7,864 bases of DNA from assembly GCA_943326975.2 (NCBI GenBank), contig CALPVI020000070.1, positions 1 through 7,864 on the forward strand. Reading direction: 5' to 3'. Below the pieces are notes generated by a model, which did not search any database, had not been told where the DNA came from, and worked only from the letters and a program-made list of their open reading frames with translations. The stretch's first letter is position 1. The number at the start of each line of letters is the position of its first letter. Shown one piece after another: positions 1 to 7,017 of this stretch. The DNA is from Actinomyces viscosus. GTDB lineage: Bacteria; Bacteroidota; Bacteroidia; Flavobacteriales_D; Crocinitomicaceae. A program made the translations under genes and the position numbers.

Positions 1-981
1 AATATTAAAGGTAACTCGTATTTTGGGAAATTCTACAGTTCCGCCAAAGCGGAAATAGAATTTGACATACCATCAACATATCCAATATCTGTAACCCCCT
101 ATTTTGTTCTAAATAGATGGGATTATTTTAAAAACTTTGCTACGTTTTTTGAAGCAGTAAAACCTTCTTTCTTAATTCAAAACGAAATGTATTATGGATT
201 AAAAACAATTCATCCAATAGGCAATAATTCAAAAAGCACAATCAATTTTAGACTTTTTAACTTAGAAGACGATTACTATCAAACAAACAACTTTTCTTCT
301 ACAGACACCACAGATAAAACCTATTTTAATGGTAGTAATATTTCTTGGGAGATTAATAAAAACACATTAAATCGAAAGCAATTTGCTACTGAAGGGAATT
401 TACTTTTTTTAAAAATAAAATATATCAATGGTACTGAACACAGCATAAGTGGAAGTACATCAATAAACAAATATGACACTAAATTATTTCATCATTGGCT
501 TTCTATAAATGGAGAAATTAAAACTTTCGTATTCAAAAGCCCTATTTTTCATTTAGGAATACATGCAAAAGGTGTCTTTAACACACAATCATTATTTAAC
601 AATTATACAGCGTCTTTATTGGCAATGTCCTCATTCTCTCCATTACCAGATATTGAAACATACTTTCTTGCAGAATATAGATCTCCACAACATCTTGGAG
701 GAGGACTTAATCTAATATTTACACTTAAGAAAAAAATTGATTTACGTTTCGACACATATTATTATCAACCTTTTGTCTATCTTATAAAAAAGCAAAATGA
801 AACATTTGGTTACTCAAATGTCTTAAAAGGCGTATCTATTATTGCTTCTTCCTCTTTAATTTACAATACTTTTTTTGGACCGATTAGAGCTACTATAAAT
901 TATTTTCCAAAACAACAATTCCCAATAAATTTTCAAATAAGTTATGGATATGTGATTTTTAACGATAGAGCTATTCGATAG
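1..981 (+). CDS. Outer-membrane beta-barrel protein, probable C-terminal part of a patatin-like phospholipase (5' end outside window)
   Basis: The reading frame is open from the first base, so this is the 3' part (326 codons) of a longer gene; the ATG at 187 is an internal methionine. The protein has the look of an outer-membrane barrel: alternating polar and hydrophobic residues, many aromatic residues, and short Asn/Ser/Lys-rich turns. The last ~60 residues (FFGPIRATINYFP, then ISYGYVIFNDRAIR at the C-terminus) resemble, from memory, the end of the BamA/Omp85-like barrel fused behind patatin phospholipase domains in Bacteroidota (PlpD-like architecture). The patatin GxSxG serine and Asp dyad would lie upstream and cannot be seen, so enzymatic activity is inferred. 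A plain Omp85/surface-antigen barrel is the main alternative. No convincing terminator follows the stop. Confidence 0.6.
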   Translation, partial: NIKGNSYFGKFYSSAKAEIEFDIPSTYPISVTPYFVLNRWDYFKNFATFFEAVKPSFLIQNEMYYGLKTIHPIGNNSKSTINFRLFNLEDDYYQTNNFSSTDTTDKTYFNGSNISWEINKNTLNRKQFATEGNLLFLKIKYINGTEHSISGSTSINKYDTKLFHHWLSINGEIKTFVFKSPIFHLGIHAKGVFNTQSLFNNYTASLLAMSSFSPLPDIETYFLAEYRSPQHLGGGLNLIFTLKKKIDLRFDTYYYQPFVYLIKKQNETFGYSNVLKGVSIIASSSLIYNTFFGPIRATINYFPKQQFPINFQISYGYVIFNDRAIR

Positions 982-1058
982 TTTCTTGATTATCAAATCA
1001 CAAAATAATTTTCTACACCTTCCCATTTTTAACTAATACCCCATATAACATTAGAAAT

Positions 1059-1089
1059 ATTGCCTATTTACTACTAATTAATATATTTG
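1059..1089 (+). promoter_or_regulatory. Candidate Bacteroidota promoter for the VOC gene
   Basis: TATATTTG at 1082-1089 matches the -7 consensus TAnnTTTG exactly. ATTG at 1059-1062, 19 bases upstream, is a one-mismatch -33 box (consensus TTTG). This is the only promoter in the window with both boxes at good spacing. Transcription would start near 1096, giving a leader of about a dozen bases before the ATG at 1108. Confidence 0.6.
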
Positions 1090-1107
1090 CGTCAAAATTA
1101 ATTCATT

Positions 1108-2175
1108 ATGGAAAAAATCATCTGTGGAATTCAACAAATGGGTATTGGCGTACCAAATGTTCAAGAAATTTGGAAATGGTATCGTAAATTTTTCGGAATT
1201 GATGTGCGTGTTTTCGAAGATGCTGCAGAAGCTCCATTAATGATTGACTATACTGGAAATGAAGTCCACAAAAGAACTGCCACTTTAGCTTTAAGCATGC
1301 AAGGTGGCGGCGGATTTGAAATCTGGCAATTCACATCAAGACCAACAAACAAAGCTTCTTTTGACATTAAATTAGGAGATTATGGTTTATATATTTGCAG
1401 AATTAAATCAAGAGATGTTCAAGAAACATATAATTATTTCAAAACAAATGGAGCTGATTTAATTTCAGAAATCGTTATAACTCCTTCAGGTGAAAAACAT
1501 TTTTTTGTAAAAGACCCTAATGGTAATATTTTTAATGTAGTTGAAGGAAAGGGATGGTTTACAGACACGAAACACCCCTCAAAATGTGGAGCTGTTGCTG
1601 GAACAATGATCGGTGTAAGTGATATTGATAAATCAATTTCTTTATACCGAGATATATTAGGCTATTCCAAAATAGAATATGATGTAACTGGAAATTTTGA
1701 TGATTTCTCAAATTTACCTGAAGGAACAAAAAAAGTAAGAAGAGTTTTACTTTCTCATACTGAAGAAAGAAAAGGACCTTTCGCTCGTTTATTAGGACCA
1801 ACTCAAATAGAGTTAGTACAAAGTATTGAAAGAGATGATTGTAAAAAAATATTTGAAAATAGATATTGGGGTGATTGGGGTTTCATTCATTTATGTTTTG
1901 ATATTCAAGGAATGGATGTTCTAAAAAAAGAATGTGAAGAAAAGGGATATCCATTTACAGTAGATAGTTCAAACACATTTGATATGGGTGAAGCTGGTGG
2001 TAGATTTTCATACATTGAAGATTTAGACGGAACATTAATAGAGTTTGTTGAAACACATAAAGTACCTGTACTTAAAAAATTAGGATGGTATATCAATTTA
2101 AAAAATAGAGACCCTAAAAAACACTTACCTAATTGGATGTTGAAAGCGATGGGGCTAAATCGTGTAAAAAATTGA
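1108..2175 (+). CDS. VOC (glyoxalase/dioxygenase superfamily) two-domain protein
   Basis: This 355-residue protein has two tandem VOC domains, at about residues 5-147 and 160-316, followed by a short basic tail. Each domain ends with the typical strand: FFVKDPNGNIFNVVE (Glu146) and FSYIEDLDGTLIEFVE (Glu312). The start of domain 2, IGVSDIDKSISLYRDILGY, is a textbook VOC first module. VOC enzymes bind a divalent metal in a cupped beta-sheet and include glyoxalases, epimerases and extradiol or HPPD-type dioxygenases. Possible ligands here are Gln10, Glu71 and Glu146 in domain 1, and Glu235, His261 and Glu312 in domain 2. The usual first-strand His of domain 2 is replaced by Gly165 or Thr166, and the second-module His of domain 1 is missing. 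The substrate therefore cannot be named. The ATG at 1108 follows a good promoter, and the gene appears to be transcribed alone. Confidence 0.8.
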   Translation: MEKIICGIQQMGIGVPNVQEIWKWYRKFFGIDVRVFEDAAEAPLMIDYTGNEVHKRTATLALSMQGGGGFEIWQFTSRPTNKASFDIKLGDYGLYICRIKSRDVQETYNYFKTNGADLISEIVITPSGEKHFFVKDPNGNIFNVVEGKGWFTDTKHPSKCGAVAGTMIGVSDIDKSISLYRDILGYSKIEYDVTGNFDDFSNLPEGTKKVRRVLLSHTEERKGPFARLLGPTQIELVQSIERDDCKKIFENRYWGDWGFIHLCFDIQGMDVLKKECEEKGYPFTVDSSNTFDMGEAGGRFSYIEDLDGTLIEFVETHKVPVLKKLGWYINLKNRDPKKHLPNWMLKAMGLNRVKN

Positions 2176-2185
2176 GTAAACGGCA

Positions 2186-2203
2186 TGTTTAATTGATTAA
2201 ACA
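2186..2203. repeat. 18-base interrupted palindrome downstream of the VOC gene
   Basis: Eight-base arms TGTTTAAT and ATTAAACA flank a central TG, 11 bases after the VOC stop codon. It could be a weak transcript-end hairpin or a protein-binding site ahead of the lipoprotein gene. The stem is nearly all A/T and no T-run follows, so it is not a convincing intrinsic terminator. Confidence 0.3.
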
Positions 2204-2228
2204 ATCTATTATATCAAATAAATTGCCT

Positions 2229-2236
2229 TACATTTG
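2229..2236 (+). promoter_or_regulatory. Candidate -7 promoter element for the lipoprotein gene
   Basis: TACATTTG matches TAnnTTTG exactly and lies 29 bases upstream of the ATG at 2266. I see no TTTG -33 box at 19-21 bases upstream, so support rests on the -7 box and its position in the intergenic gap. Confidence 0.4.
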
Positions 2237-2265
2237 ATTTTTAAGTTAATGAATCTGTGATTATT

Positions 2266-3351
2266 ATGAAAAAATATTTTTTCCATTTCTGCATTTCAAT
2301 TTTCTCTATTGTCTTTTTATTTAGCTGTAGTGAAAAATTACCTATAAGTGCAGATTTTGAAGAAACTGCAATTGTTTATGGGTTATTAGATCAATCAGAA
2401 AATATTCATTTCTTAAAAATCAATAGAGCTTTTATAGGTCCTGGCAATTCACTTGATATTGCAAAAATCTCAGACTCTTCTTATTTTAAAAATATAGATG
2501 TTATAATTACGGAGATTGGTAACTTAAATAGAAAATGGACACTTCAAGATTCTATTATTTCAAATAAAAGTGTAAACGGTGTTTTTTACGGGCCAGAACA
2601 AAAATTGTATTACTTTAATGACAATAATGTTCCGTTATCAGCAGATGCAACTTATAAACTAGAGATTACTGTAGATAAAGGAATGCCTTCCGAATTTAAA
2701 GTTTCTGGGGAAACCTCTCTTGTAAGTGGAATTGGGCTAACAGGCAACCCTCCTATGTTTAAATTCTATTCAAGTGACAATAAATTCCTAGGTTCTAATT
2801 TAATTGTTTATCCAGGAAATGCAGAAATAATAAATACAACTTTTAAAATATCAATTGCAGAGTTTACAAATTCAATAGAAGATTCTATTCAATTAAACTG
2901 GAAAATAGATGAAAAATCTGTAAGTAATAGCTCTTCGTTAAATTTCAGTTATCAAGGTCAAACTTTCTATGAAATTATAAAGAGTGGAATTACAAATAAT
3001 AATTCAATTACAAAAAGAAACTTAAAATCAATTAAAATTATACTAACAGGAGGTTCAAACGATTTATACAACTACATGCTTATAAACAAACCTTCCAGCT
3101 CTGTAAGCCAGAGTAAGCCTAGCTTCACTAATTTAAAAACAAATAAATCTAATAAAAAAGCATTAGGTCTGTTTTCGGCTAGATATACTAGAACATATTA
3201 TCTGCCATTTACGAAATCTTACGACTCATATTTCAGATTATTGGATCAATATTCAACTGCACAACTTTGCAATGGTTCTATTACAACTTATGATTATCAT
3301 TTTTGTAGTATACATCCAGCTGATGCCACTAAAAGTTACTTTTGCCAATAA
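2266..3351 (+). CDS. Secreted lipoprotein of uncertain family (DUF4249-like)
   Basis: I chose the ATG at 2266 (361 residues) over the in-frame GTG at 2257, because from the ATG the protein begins with a classic lipoprotein signal: MKKY, a hydrophobic stretch, then the lipobox LFSC with lipidated Cys21. The mature protein is a Ser/Asn/Lys-rich, beta-strand-like extracytoplasmic chain. The segment IVYGLLDQSENIHFLKINRAF (about residues 36-56), the FYGPEQKLYYF stretch (about 107-117) and GLFSARY (about 301-307) resemble, from memory, Bacteroidota lipoproteins often annotated as hypothetical or DUF4249-like. That family has no defined reaction. Three cysteines (335, 347, 360) fall in the last 27 residues. 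After Cys21 comes SEKLP, which is not a clear surface-export signal, so periplasmic versus surface location is open. Neighbours do not suggest a partner. Confidence 0.7.
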   Translation: MKKYFFHFCISIFSIVFLFSCSEKLPISADFEETAIVYGLLDQSENIHFLKINRAFIGPGNSLDIAKISDSSYFKNIDVIITEIGNLNRKWTLQDSIISNKSVNGVFYGPEQKLYYFNDNNVPLSADATYKLEITVDKGMPSEFKVSGETSLVSGIGLTGNPPMFKFYSSDNKFLGSNLIVYPGNAEIINTTFKISIAEFTNSIEDSIQLNWKIDEKSVSNSSSLNFSYQGQTFYEIIKSGITNNNSITKRNLKSIKIILTGGSNDLYNYMLINKPSSSVSQSKPSFTNLKTNKSNKKALGLFSARYTRTYYLPFTKSYDSYFRLLDQYSTAQLCNGSITTYDYHFCSIHPADATKSYFCQ

Positions 3352-3371
3352 CAAATTAACTTTAAAATCAT

Positions 3372-3435
3372 TTTTCCTATCTTTTTTATTAAATTTGAGA
3401 TTCAAGTTTAATAAATTTTATGACTGATAGGAAAA
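3372..3435. repeat. 10-base inverted repeat spanning the priA promoter and start codon
   Basis: TTTTCCTATC at 3372-3381 is the exact reverse complement of GATAGGAAAA at 3426-3435, with 44 bases between. The arms bracket the candidate -7 element and the ATG. They could form an operator pair, or pair in read-through RNA. A repeat this short in AT-rich DNA may also be chance. Confidence 0.25.
3390..3397 (+). promoter_or_regulatory. Candidate -7 promoter element for priA
   Basis: TAAATTTG fits TAnnTTTG and sits 22 bases before the priA ATG. No clear -33 TTTG is present at the expected distance, so priA may also receive read-through from the lipoprotein gene, whose stop is 68 bases upstream of the priA start. 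Confidence 0.4.
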
Positions 3436-5903
3436 CACTTTTTGCCGATATCTTACTTCCTGTTCCAGTTCATCAGTTGTTTACGTATCGTATACCTTTT
3501 GAAATGAACGAACATGTTTTTGCAGGTATAAGAGTTGTTGTTCCTTTTGGAAAATCAAAATTAGTAACAGGATTAGTAATAAATGTTCATGAAAACATTC
3601 CTAATCAATATCAATCTAAATACATTGAACATGTTTTAGATGAATTTCCGATTATTACTCAAAAACAATTTAAACTTTGGCAATGGATAGCAGATTATTA
3701 TATGGCCCCAATAGGAGATGTAATGAACGCTGCTTTGCCATCTAATTTCAAACTTGCAAGCGAAACTAAAATTGTATTGCATCCTGATTTTGATCAAGAT
3801 TATTCAAAACTAGATGACCGACAATATCAAATTGTTGAAGCACTTGAAATTCAAGAAACATTAGATTTAAAAGAAATTTCTGAAATAGTTGGTATTAAAA
3901 CAATTCAGCCAATTATTAAAGTGTTAATGGATAAAAAGGTTGTATTATCATTAGAAGCATTAAATGATAAATTCATTCCAAAGACAGCTATTTATATTTT
4001 CCTTAATGAGCAATTATTAATAGAAAATGCTTTAGAAGAATTATTAAAAACTTTAGAACAAAAAAAGTCTTCTCAAAAACAATTAGATACTATTTTACTA
4101 CTTCTAAAAGAAGGTAATTTTTCAAACGGAAATATCGAACCTGTTTTAAGAAAAAAACTTGAAACTTTAGGTTCTTCTATTTCTACTTTAAATACACTTG
4201 AAAAAAATGGCGTTATTTCTCAAAAACGAGTTGAAATTTCAAGACTTTCAAGTTCTAACAATGATATCAAAGAGTTAAAAGCACTTTCGATATCTCAAGA
4301 AAGAGCTCTAAAAGAGATAAAAGTATCTTTTGAATCAAAACAAGTTAGCTTATTACATGGTGTAACAGGATCAGGTAAAACTGAGATTTATGTAGAATTA
4401 ATCAAAGAACAAATTGAGAAGGGCAAACAAGTATTATTTTTGTTACCTGAAATTGCATTAACAACCCAACTAATTACTCGTCTATCTTCTTATTTTGGAA
4501 ATTTAGTCGGAGTGTACCATTCAAAATTCAATCAAAATGAAAGGGTTGAAATTTGGAACAATGTTTTAAACAATAATCCAAATCAATTTAGAATAATCTT
4601 AGGTGCTCGTTCTTCCATTTTCTTGCCGTTTGCTGATCTAGGGCTTATCATAGTAGATGAAGAACACGAAAGTTCATTTAAACAATATGACCCCTCTCCC
4701 CGCTACAATGCGCGTGATTGCGCAATCGTTTTAGGTCATATGTCAAAAGCTAAAGTCTTGTTAGGTTCTGCTACACCAGCATTAGAAACCTATCATAATG
4801 CTAAAAATGGAAAATATGGTTTAATTGAAATTCATGAAAGATTTGGAGGCATTCAAATGCCAGAAATATTTTGTGCTGATTTAAAAAAAGAACGTAAAAA
4901 CAAAAGTATGCAATCTCATTTTTCGTCATTTCTGATGGACAATATGAGAACTGCACTAAATAATAATGAACAAATAATTTTATTTCAAAATAGACGAGGA
5001 TATACTCCATTATGGATGTGTGAAATATGTAACTGGACTCCTAAATGCAAAAACTGTGACGTATCATTGACATATCACAAACAAACGAACACGTTAAAAT
5101 GTCATTATTGCGGACATTTTTCCCCACCCGTTGGAACTTGTTCATCTTGTGGGAGTAACCGTTTGAAAATGTTAGGTTTTGGAACTGAAAAAATTGAAGA
5201 TGAACTTTCAATTATGTTGCCTAACGCTAAAATTCAACGTATGGATTTAGATTCAACGCGCGCGAAAAATGCGTATGAAAATATTATTTCAGAATTCGAA
5301 AATAGAAATGTTGACATTTTAATAGGTACACAGATGGTAACCAAAGGTTTAGATTTTGACAATGTAAGTTTAGTCGGAATACTAGATGCTGATATGTTAC
5401 TAAACAGAAATGATTTTAGAGCATTTGAACGATCGTATCAACTCATCTCACAAGTTGCGGGGAGAGCAGGAAGAAAACACAAACGAGGCAATGTAATAAT
5501 TCAAACAGGTGATCCAGATAATTGGGTTATACAAAAAATCATTCATCACGACTATATCGGTTTTTATGAGAGCGAAATAATTGAACGTAAAAATTATTTC
5601 TATCCTCCTTTTTATAAATTAATTGAATTTACGCTGAAACATAAAGATGAAAATACGTTAAATCAAGCTGCAAATGAATTTGCAAAAGAATTAAGAAACA
5701 TTTTTAAAGAAAGAGTTTTAGGACCTGAATACCCAACTGTAAGTAGAGTAAATAACTTATATCTAAAAAAGATTACGCTAAAAATAGAACGAGATGCTCC
5801 TGAAAAAAAAATAAAGGAGCGCATCAATGAAATAATTTCTTCATTTTTTAGCGCTCCTGTTAATAAGTCAATTCGACTGTTAATTGATGTTGATCCCGCT
5901 TAA
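3420..5903 (+). CDS. priA: Primosomal protein N', replication-restart DNA helicase PriA
   Basis: PriA recognises stalled, abandoned replication forks, unwinds DNA 3' to 5' and starts reloading of the replicative helicase. The N-terminal 3'-DNA-end-binding domain is clear (LFADILLPVPVHQLFTYRIP, about residues 7-26). Superfamily 2 helicase motifs follow in order: Walker A GVTGSGKT (314-321, Lys320), DEEH (413-416), GSAT (449-452), GTQMVTKGLDF (636-646) and QVAGRAGR (678-685). Eight cysteines (534, 537, 543, 546, 561, 564, 574, 577) make the two zinc sites of the cysteine-rich insert. The 827 residues exceed the roughly 730 of E. coli PriA; much of the extra length lies in a Lys/Glu-rich stretch at about 120-300, before the helicase core. 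The ATG at 3420 gives a full N-terminus. The stop codon overlaps the convergent rpoD stop, and the 3' end carries the rpoD terminator on the other strand. Confidence 0.97.
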   Translation: MTDRKTLFADILLPVPVHQLFTYRIPFEMNEHVFAGIRVVVPFGKSKLVTGLVINVHENIPNQYQSKYIEHVLDEFPIITQKQFKLWQWIADYYMAPIGDVMNAALPSNFKLASETKIVLHPDFDQDYSKLDDRQYQIVEALEIQETLDLKEISEIVGIKTIQPIIKVLMDKKVVLSLEALNDKFIPKTAIYIFLNEQLLIENALEELLKTLEQKKSSQKQLDTILLLLKEGNFSNGNIEPVLRKKLETLGSSISTLNTLEKNGVISQKRVEISRLSSSNNDIKELKALSISQERALKEIKVSFESKQVSLLHGVTGSGKTEIYVELIKEQIEKGKQVLFLLPEIALTTQLITRLSSYFGNLVGVYHSKFNQNERVEIWNNVLNNNPNQFRIILGARSSIFLPFADLGLIIVDEEHESSFKQYDPSPRYNARDCAIVLGHMSKAKVLLGSATPALETYHNAKNGKYGLIEIHERFGGIQMPEIFCADLKKERKNKSMQSHFSSFLMDNMRTALNNNEQIILFQNRRGYTPLWMCEICNWTPKCKNCDVSLTYHKQTNTLKCHYCGHFSPPVGTCSSCGSNRLKMLGFGTEKIEDELSIMLPNAKIQRMDLDSTRAKNAYENIISEFENRNVDILIGTQMVTKGLDFDNVSLVGILDADMLLNRNDFRAFERSYQLISQVAGRAGRKHKRGNVIIQTGDPDNWVIQKIIHHDYIGFYESEIIERKNYFYPPFYKLIEFTLKHKDENTLNQAANEFAKELRNIFKERVLGPEYPTVSRVNNLYLKKITLKIERDAPEKKIKERINEIISSFFSAPVNKSIRLLIDVDPA
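5803..5858 (-). terminator. Intrinsic terminator of rpoD, embedded in the priA coding sequence
   Basis: Read on the minus strand, AGGAGCGC (5858-5851) pairs with GCGCTCCT (5822-5815) as a perfect 8-bp GC-rich stem. Inside it, AATGAA (5845-5840) and TTCATT (5831-5826) form a 6-bp upper stem with an 8-base loop. The stem is followed directly by TTATTTTTTTTT (5814-5803). This is the standard hairpin-plus-U-tract form, starting 42 bases past the rpoD stop. On the plus strand no T-run follows the hairpin, so it should act only on rpoD transcripts. In priA these bases encode residues around 795-813. Confidence 0.75.
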
Positions 5904-6769
5904 CCTAGGTATGTTTTCAGCATCCGGCTTCGAGAAGTATGTTTTAACCTTCTAATTGCTTTTTCTTTTATTTGACGAACACGCTCTCGTGTTAAATCAA
6001 ACTTTTCTCCAATTTCTTCTAATGTCAAAGGATATTTACCATTCAATCCAAAATACATTTGAACAACATCACATTCTCTTGAAGTAAGCGTACGTAATGA
6101 ACGATCAATATCTTTTCTTAGGGATTCTGTTTCCAAGTCACTTCCTGGACTAGGTAAGCTATCATTTACAAGAACATCATACATACTTGATGAAGATTCA
6201 TCTCCTTCTACCAAAGAAGCATCCATCGAAACATGCCTCCCACTACTTGCAAGAGATTGACGAACATCTTCAGCAGAACATTCCAAAAATTCAGCTAATT
6301 CTTCCACTGAAGGAGGTCTTTCGTTTTTTTGCTCTAATTCAGAGTAGGCACGATTTATTTTGTTTATTATTCCAATTTTATTCAATGGTAATCGAACGAT
6401 TCTTGCTTGCTCTGCTAATGCTTGTAAAATAGACTGACGAATCCACCAAACTGCATATGAAATAAATTTAAATCCTCTCGTTTCATCAAATCGCTCAGCA
6501 GCTTTTATCAAACCAATATTACCTTCATTTATTAAGTCTGGTAAAGATAAACCTTGATTTTGATACTGCTTTGATACAGAAACAACAAAACGCAAATTAG
6601 CTCTAGTTAATCTTTCTAAGGCTGCTTTATCTCCTTGACGAATTTTAATGGCTAATTCAACTTCTTCATCTGCTGTTATCATATCTTCACGACCAATTTC
6701 TTGTAAGTACTTGTCTAAAGATGCTGTTTCTCTATTCGTAACTTGTTTGATAATTTTCAGTTGTCTCAT
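5900..6769 (-). CDS. rpoD: Primary (housekeeping) RNA polymerase sigma factor, sigma-70 family, Bacteroidota type
   Basis: This sigma factor directs core RNA polymerase to housekeeping promoters. At 289 residues it has the size of the Bacteroidota primary sigma, which lacks region 1.1. Region 1.2 is at about 16-50 (ASLDKYLQEIGRED, TADEEVELA). Region 2 runs from about 55 to 127, with NLRFVVSVSKQYQ, LPDLINEGNIGLIKA and the melting/-10 recognition helix FISYAVWWIRQSI, QARIVRLP. Region 3 is at about 130-210. Region 4 is at about 220-285, with the helix-turn-helix LTLEEIGEKFDLTRERVRQI. The start MRQLKIIKQVTNRE matches the conserved start of the family, which fixes the ATG at 6769. The gene ends on the same TTAA as priA and is divergent from the phosphatase gene. 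Its likely terminator lies inside priA. Confidence 0.97.
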   Translation of the reverse strand: MRQLKIIKQVTNRETASLDKYLQEIGREDMITADEEVELAIKIRQGDKAALERLTRANLRFVVSVSKQYQNQGLSLPDLINEGNIGLIKAAERFDETRGFKFISYAVWWIRQSILQALAEQARIVRLPLNKIGIINKINRAYSELEQKNERPPSVEELAEFLECSAEDVRQSLASSGRHVSMDASLVEGDESSSSMYDVLVNDSLPSPGSDLETESLRKDIDRSLRTLTSRECDVVQMYFGLNGKYPLTLEEIGEKFDLTRERVRQIKEKAIRRLKHTSRSRMLKTYLG

Positions 6770-6773
6770 GGCG

Positions 6774-6781
6774 CAAAGTTT
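6774..6781 (-). promoter_or_regulatory. Weak candidate -7 element for rpoD
   Basis: On the minus strand AAACTTTG differs from TAnnTTTG at one base and lies four bases before the rpoD ATG. I found no -33 box at the right distance and no exact TAnnTTTG elsewhere on this strand of the intergenic gap. The true rpoD promoter may be further upstream with a degenerate sequence. Confidence 0.2.
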
Positions 6782-6861
6782 TTAGTGAATATCTTCTAAC
6801 TCTATAACGTTTAATTTAGTCATTAGAAACAATCTATGATACAAAAAAGGTTAAAAAATTA

Positions 6862-6934
6862 GTTCAAATGAACAAAAGGTAGTTCTGCTTGATTAAAGTG
6901 TATTCTTATGAGAATATTCTATTTCCGAACGTTC
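6862..6934. promoter_or_regulatory. Cluster of short palindromes between the divergent rpoD and phosphatase genes
   Basis: The 248-base gap 6770-7017 holds four dyad-symmetric sites within 73 bases: GTTCA-AA-TGAAC (6862-6873), TATTCT-TATG-AGAATA (6901-6916), the perfect decamer AGAATATTCT (6911-6920), which shares its left half with the previous site, and GAACGTTC (6927-6934). The motifs GTTCA/TGAAC and AGAATA/TATTCT each recur, which suggests operator half-sites. No long open reading frame or structured RNA is evident in the gap. Function is inferred only from symmetry and position. Confidence 0.3.
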
Positions 6935-7005
6935 ATTTATTTCAATAATTAAGCAATTTCAAGTCATATTAAAACATAAATCAATAGGAATTCCATTTGA
7001 TTGTT

Positions 7006-7013
7006 TACCTTTG
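7006..7013 (+). promoter_or_regulatory. Candidate -7 promoter element for the phosphatase-methyltransferase operon
   Basis: TACCTTTG matches TAnnTTTG exactly and ends only four bases before the ATG at 7018. With the usual spacing, transcription would begin at or within a few bases of the ATG, so the mRNA could be leaderless or nearly so. No good -33 TTTG is visible about 20 bases upstream. Confidence 0.45.
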
Positions 7014-7017
7014 CAAA

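Noticed and set aside
187..189. ATG that could be read as the start of a separate 264-residue gene
   Set aside because: The same frame is open without a stop back to base 1, and the upstream residues have the same barrel-like composition, so this is an internal Met of a gene truncated by the window edge.
985..1000. Possible terminator hairpin after the first gene (TTGAT-T-ATCAA)
   Set aside because: Only five A/T-rich pairs with a one-base loop and no following T-run.
1559..2204. Minus-strand open frames of 80 and 99 codons opposite the VOC gene
   Set aside because: They lie antisense to a well-supported gene, have no family resemblance, and reflect codon bias of the real gene.
2257..2265. 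GTG start giving a three-residue longer lipoprotein
   Set aside because: The ATG at 2266 gives a standard MKK signal peptide with correct lipobox position; the GTG adds nothing recognisable.
4716..4727. Perfect 12-base palindrome GATTGCGCAATC
   Set aside because: Inside conserved priA coding sequence (around ARDCAIVLG); one or two such palindromes are expected by chance in a window of this size.
4801..5010. Minus-strand 69-codon open frame opposite priA
   Set aside because: Lies opposite the priA helicase core and has no recognisable domain or promoter.
6187..6432. Plus-strand 81-codon open frame opposite rpoD
   Set aside because: Antisense to conserved sigma regions 2-3; low-complexity Leu-rich translation with no homology signal.
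6997..7017. TTG start for the phosphatase with seven extra residues
   Set aside because: The extension overlaps the -7 promoter box and is not typical of the family, whose first strand begins just before the CX5R loop.
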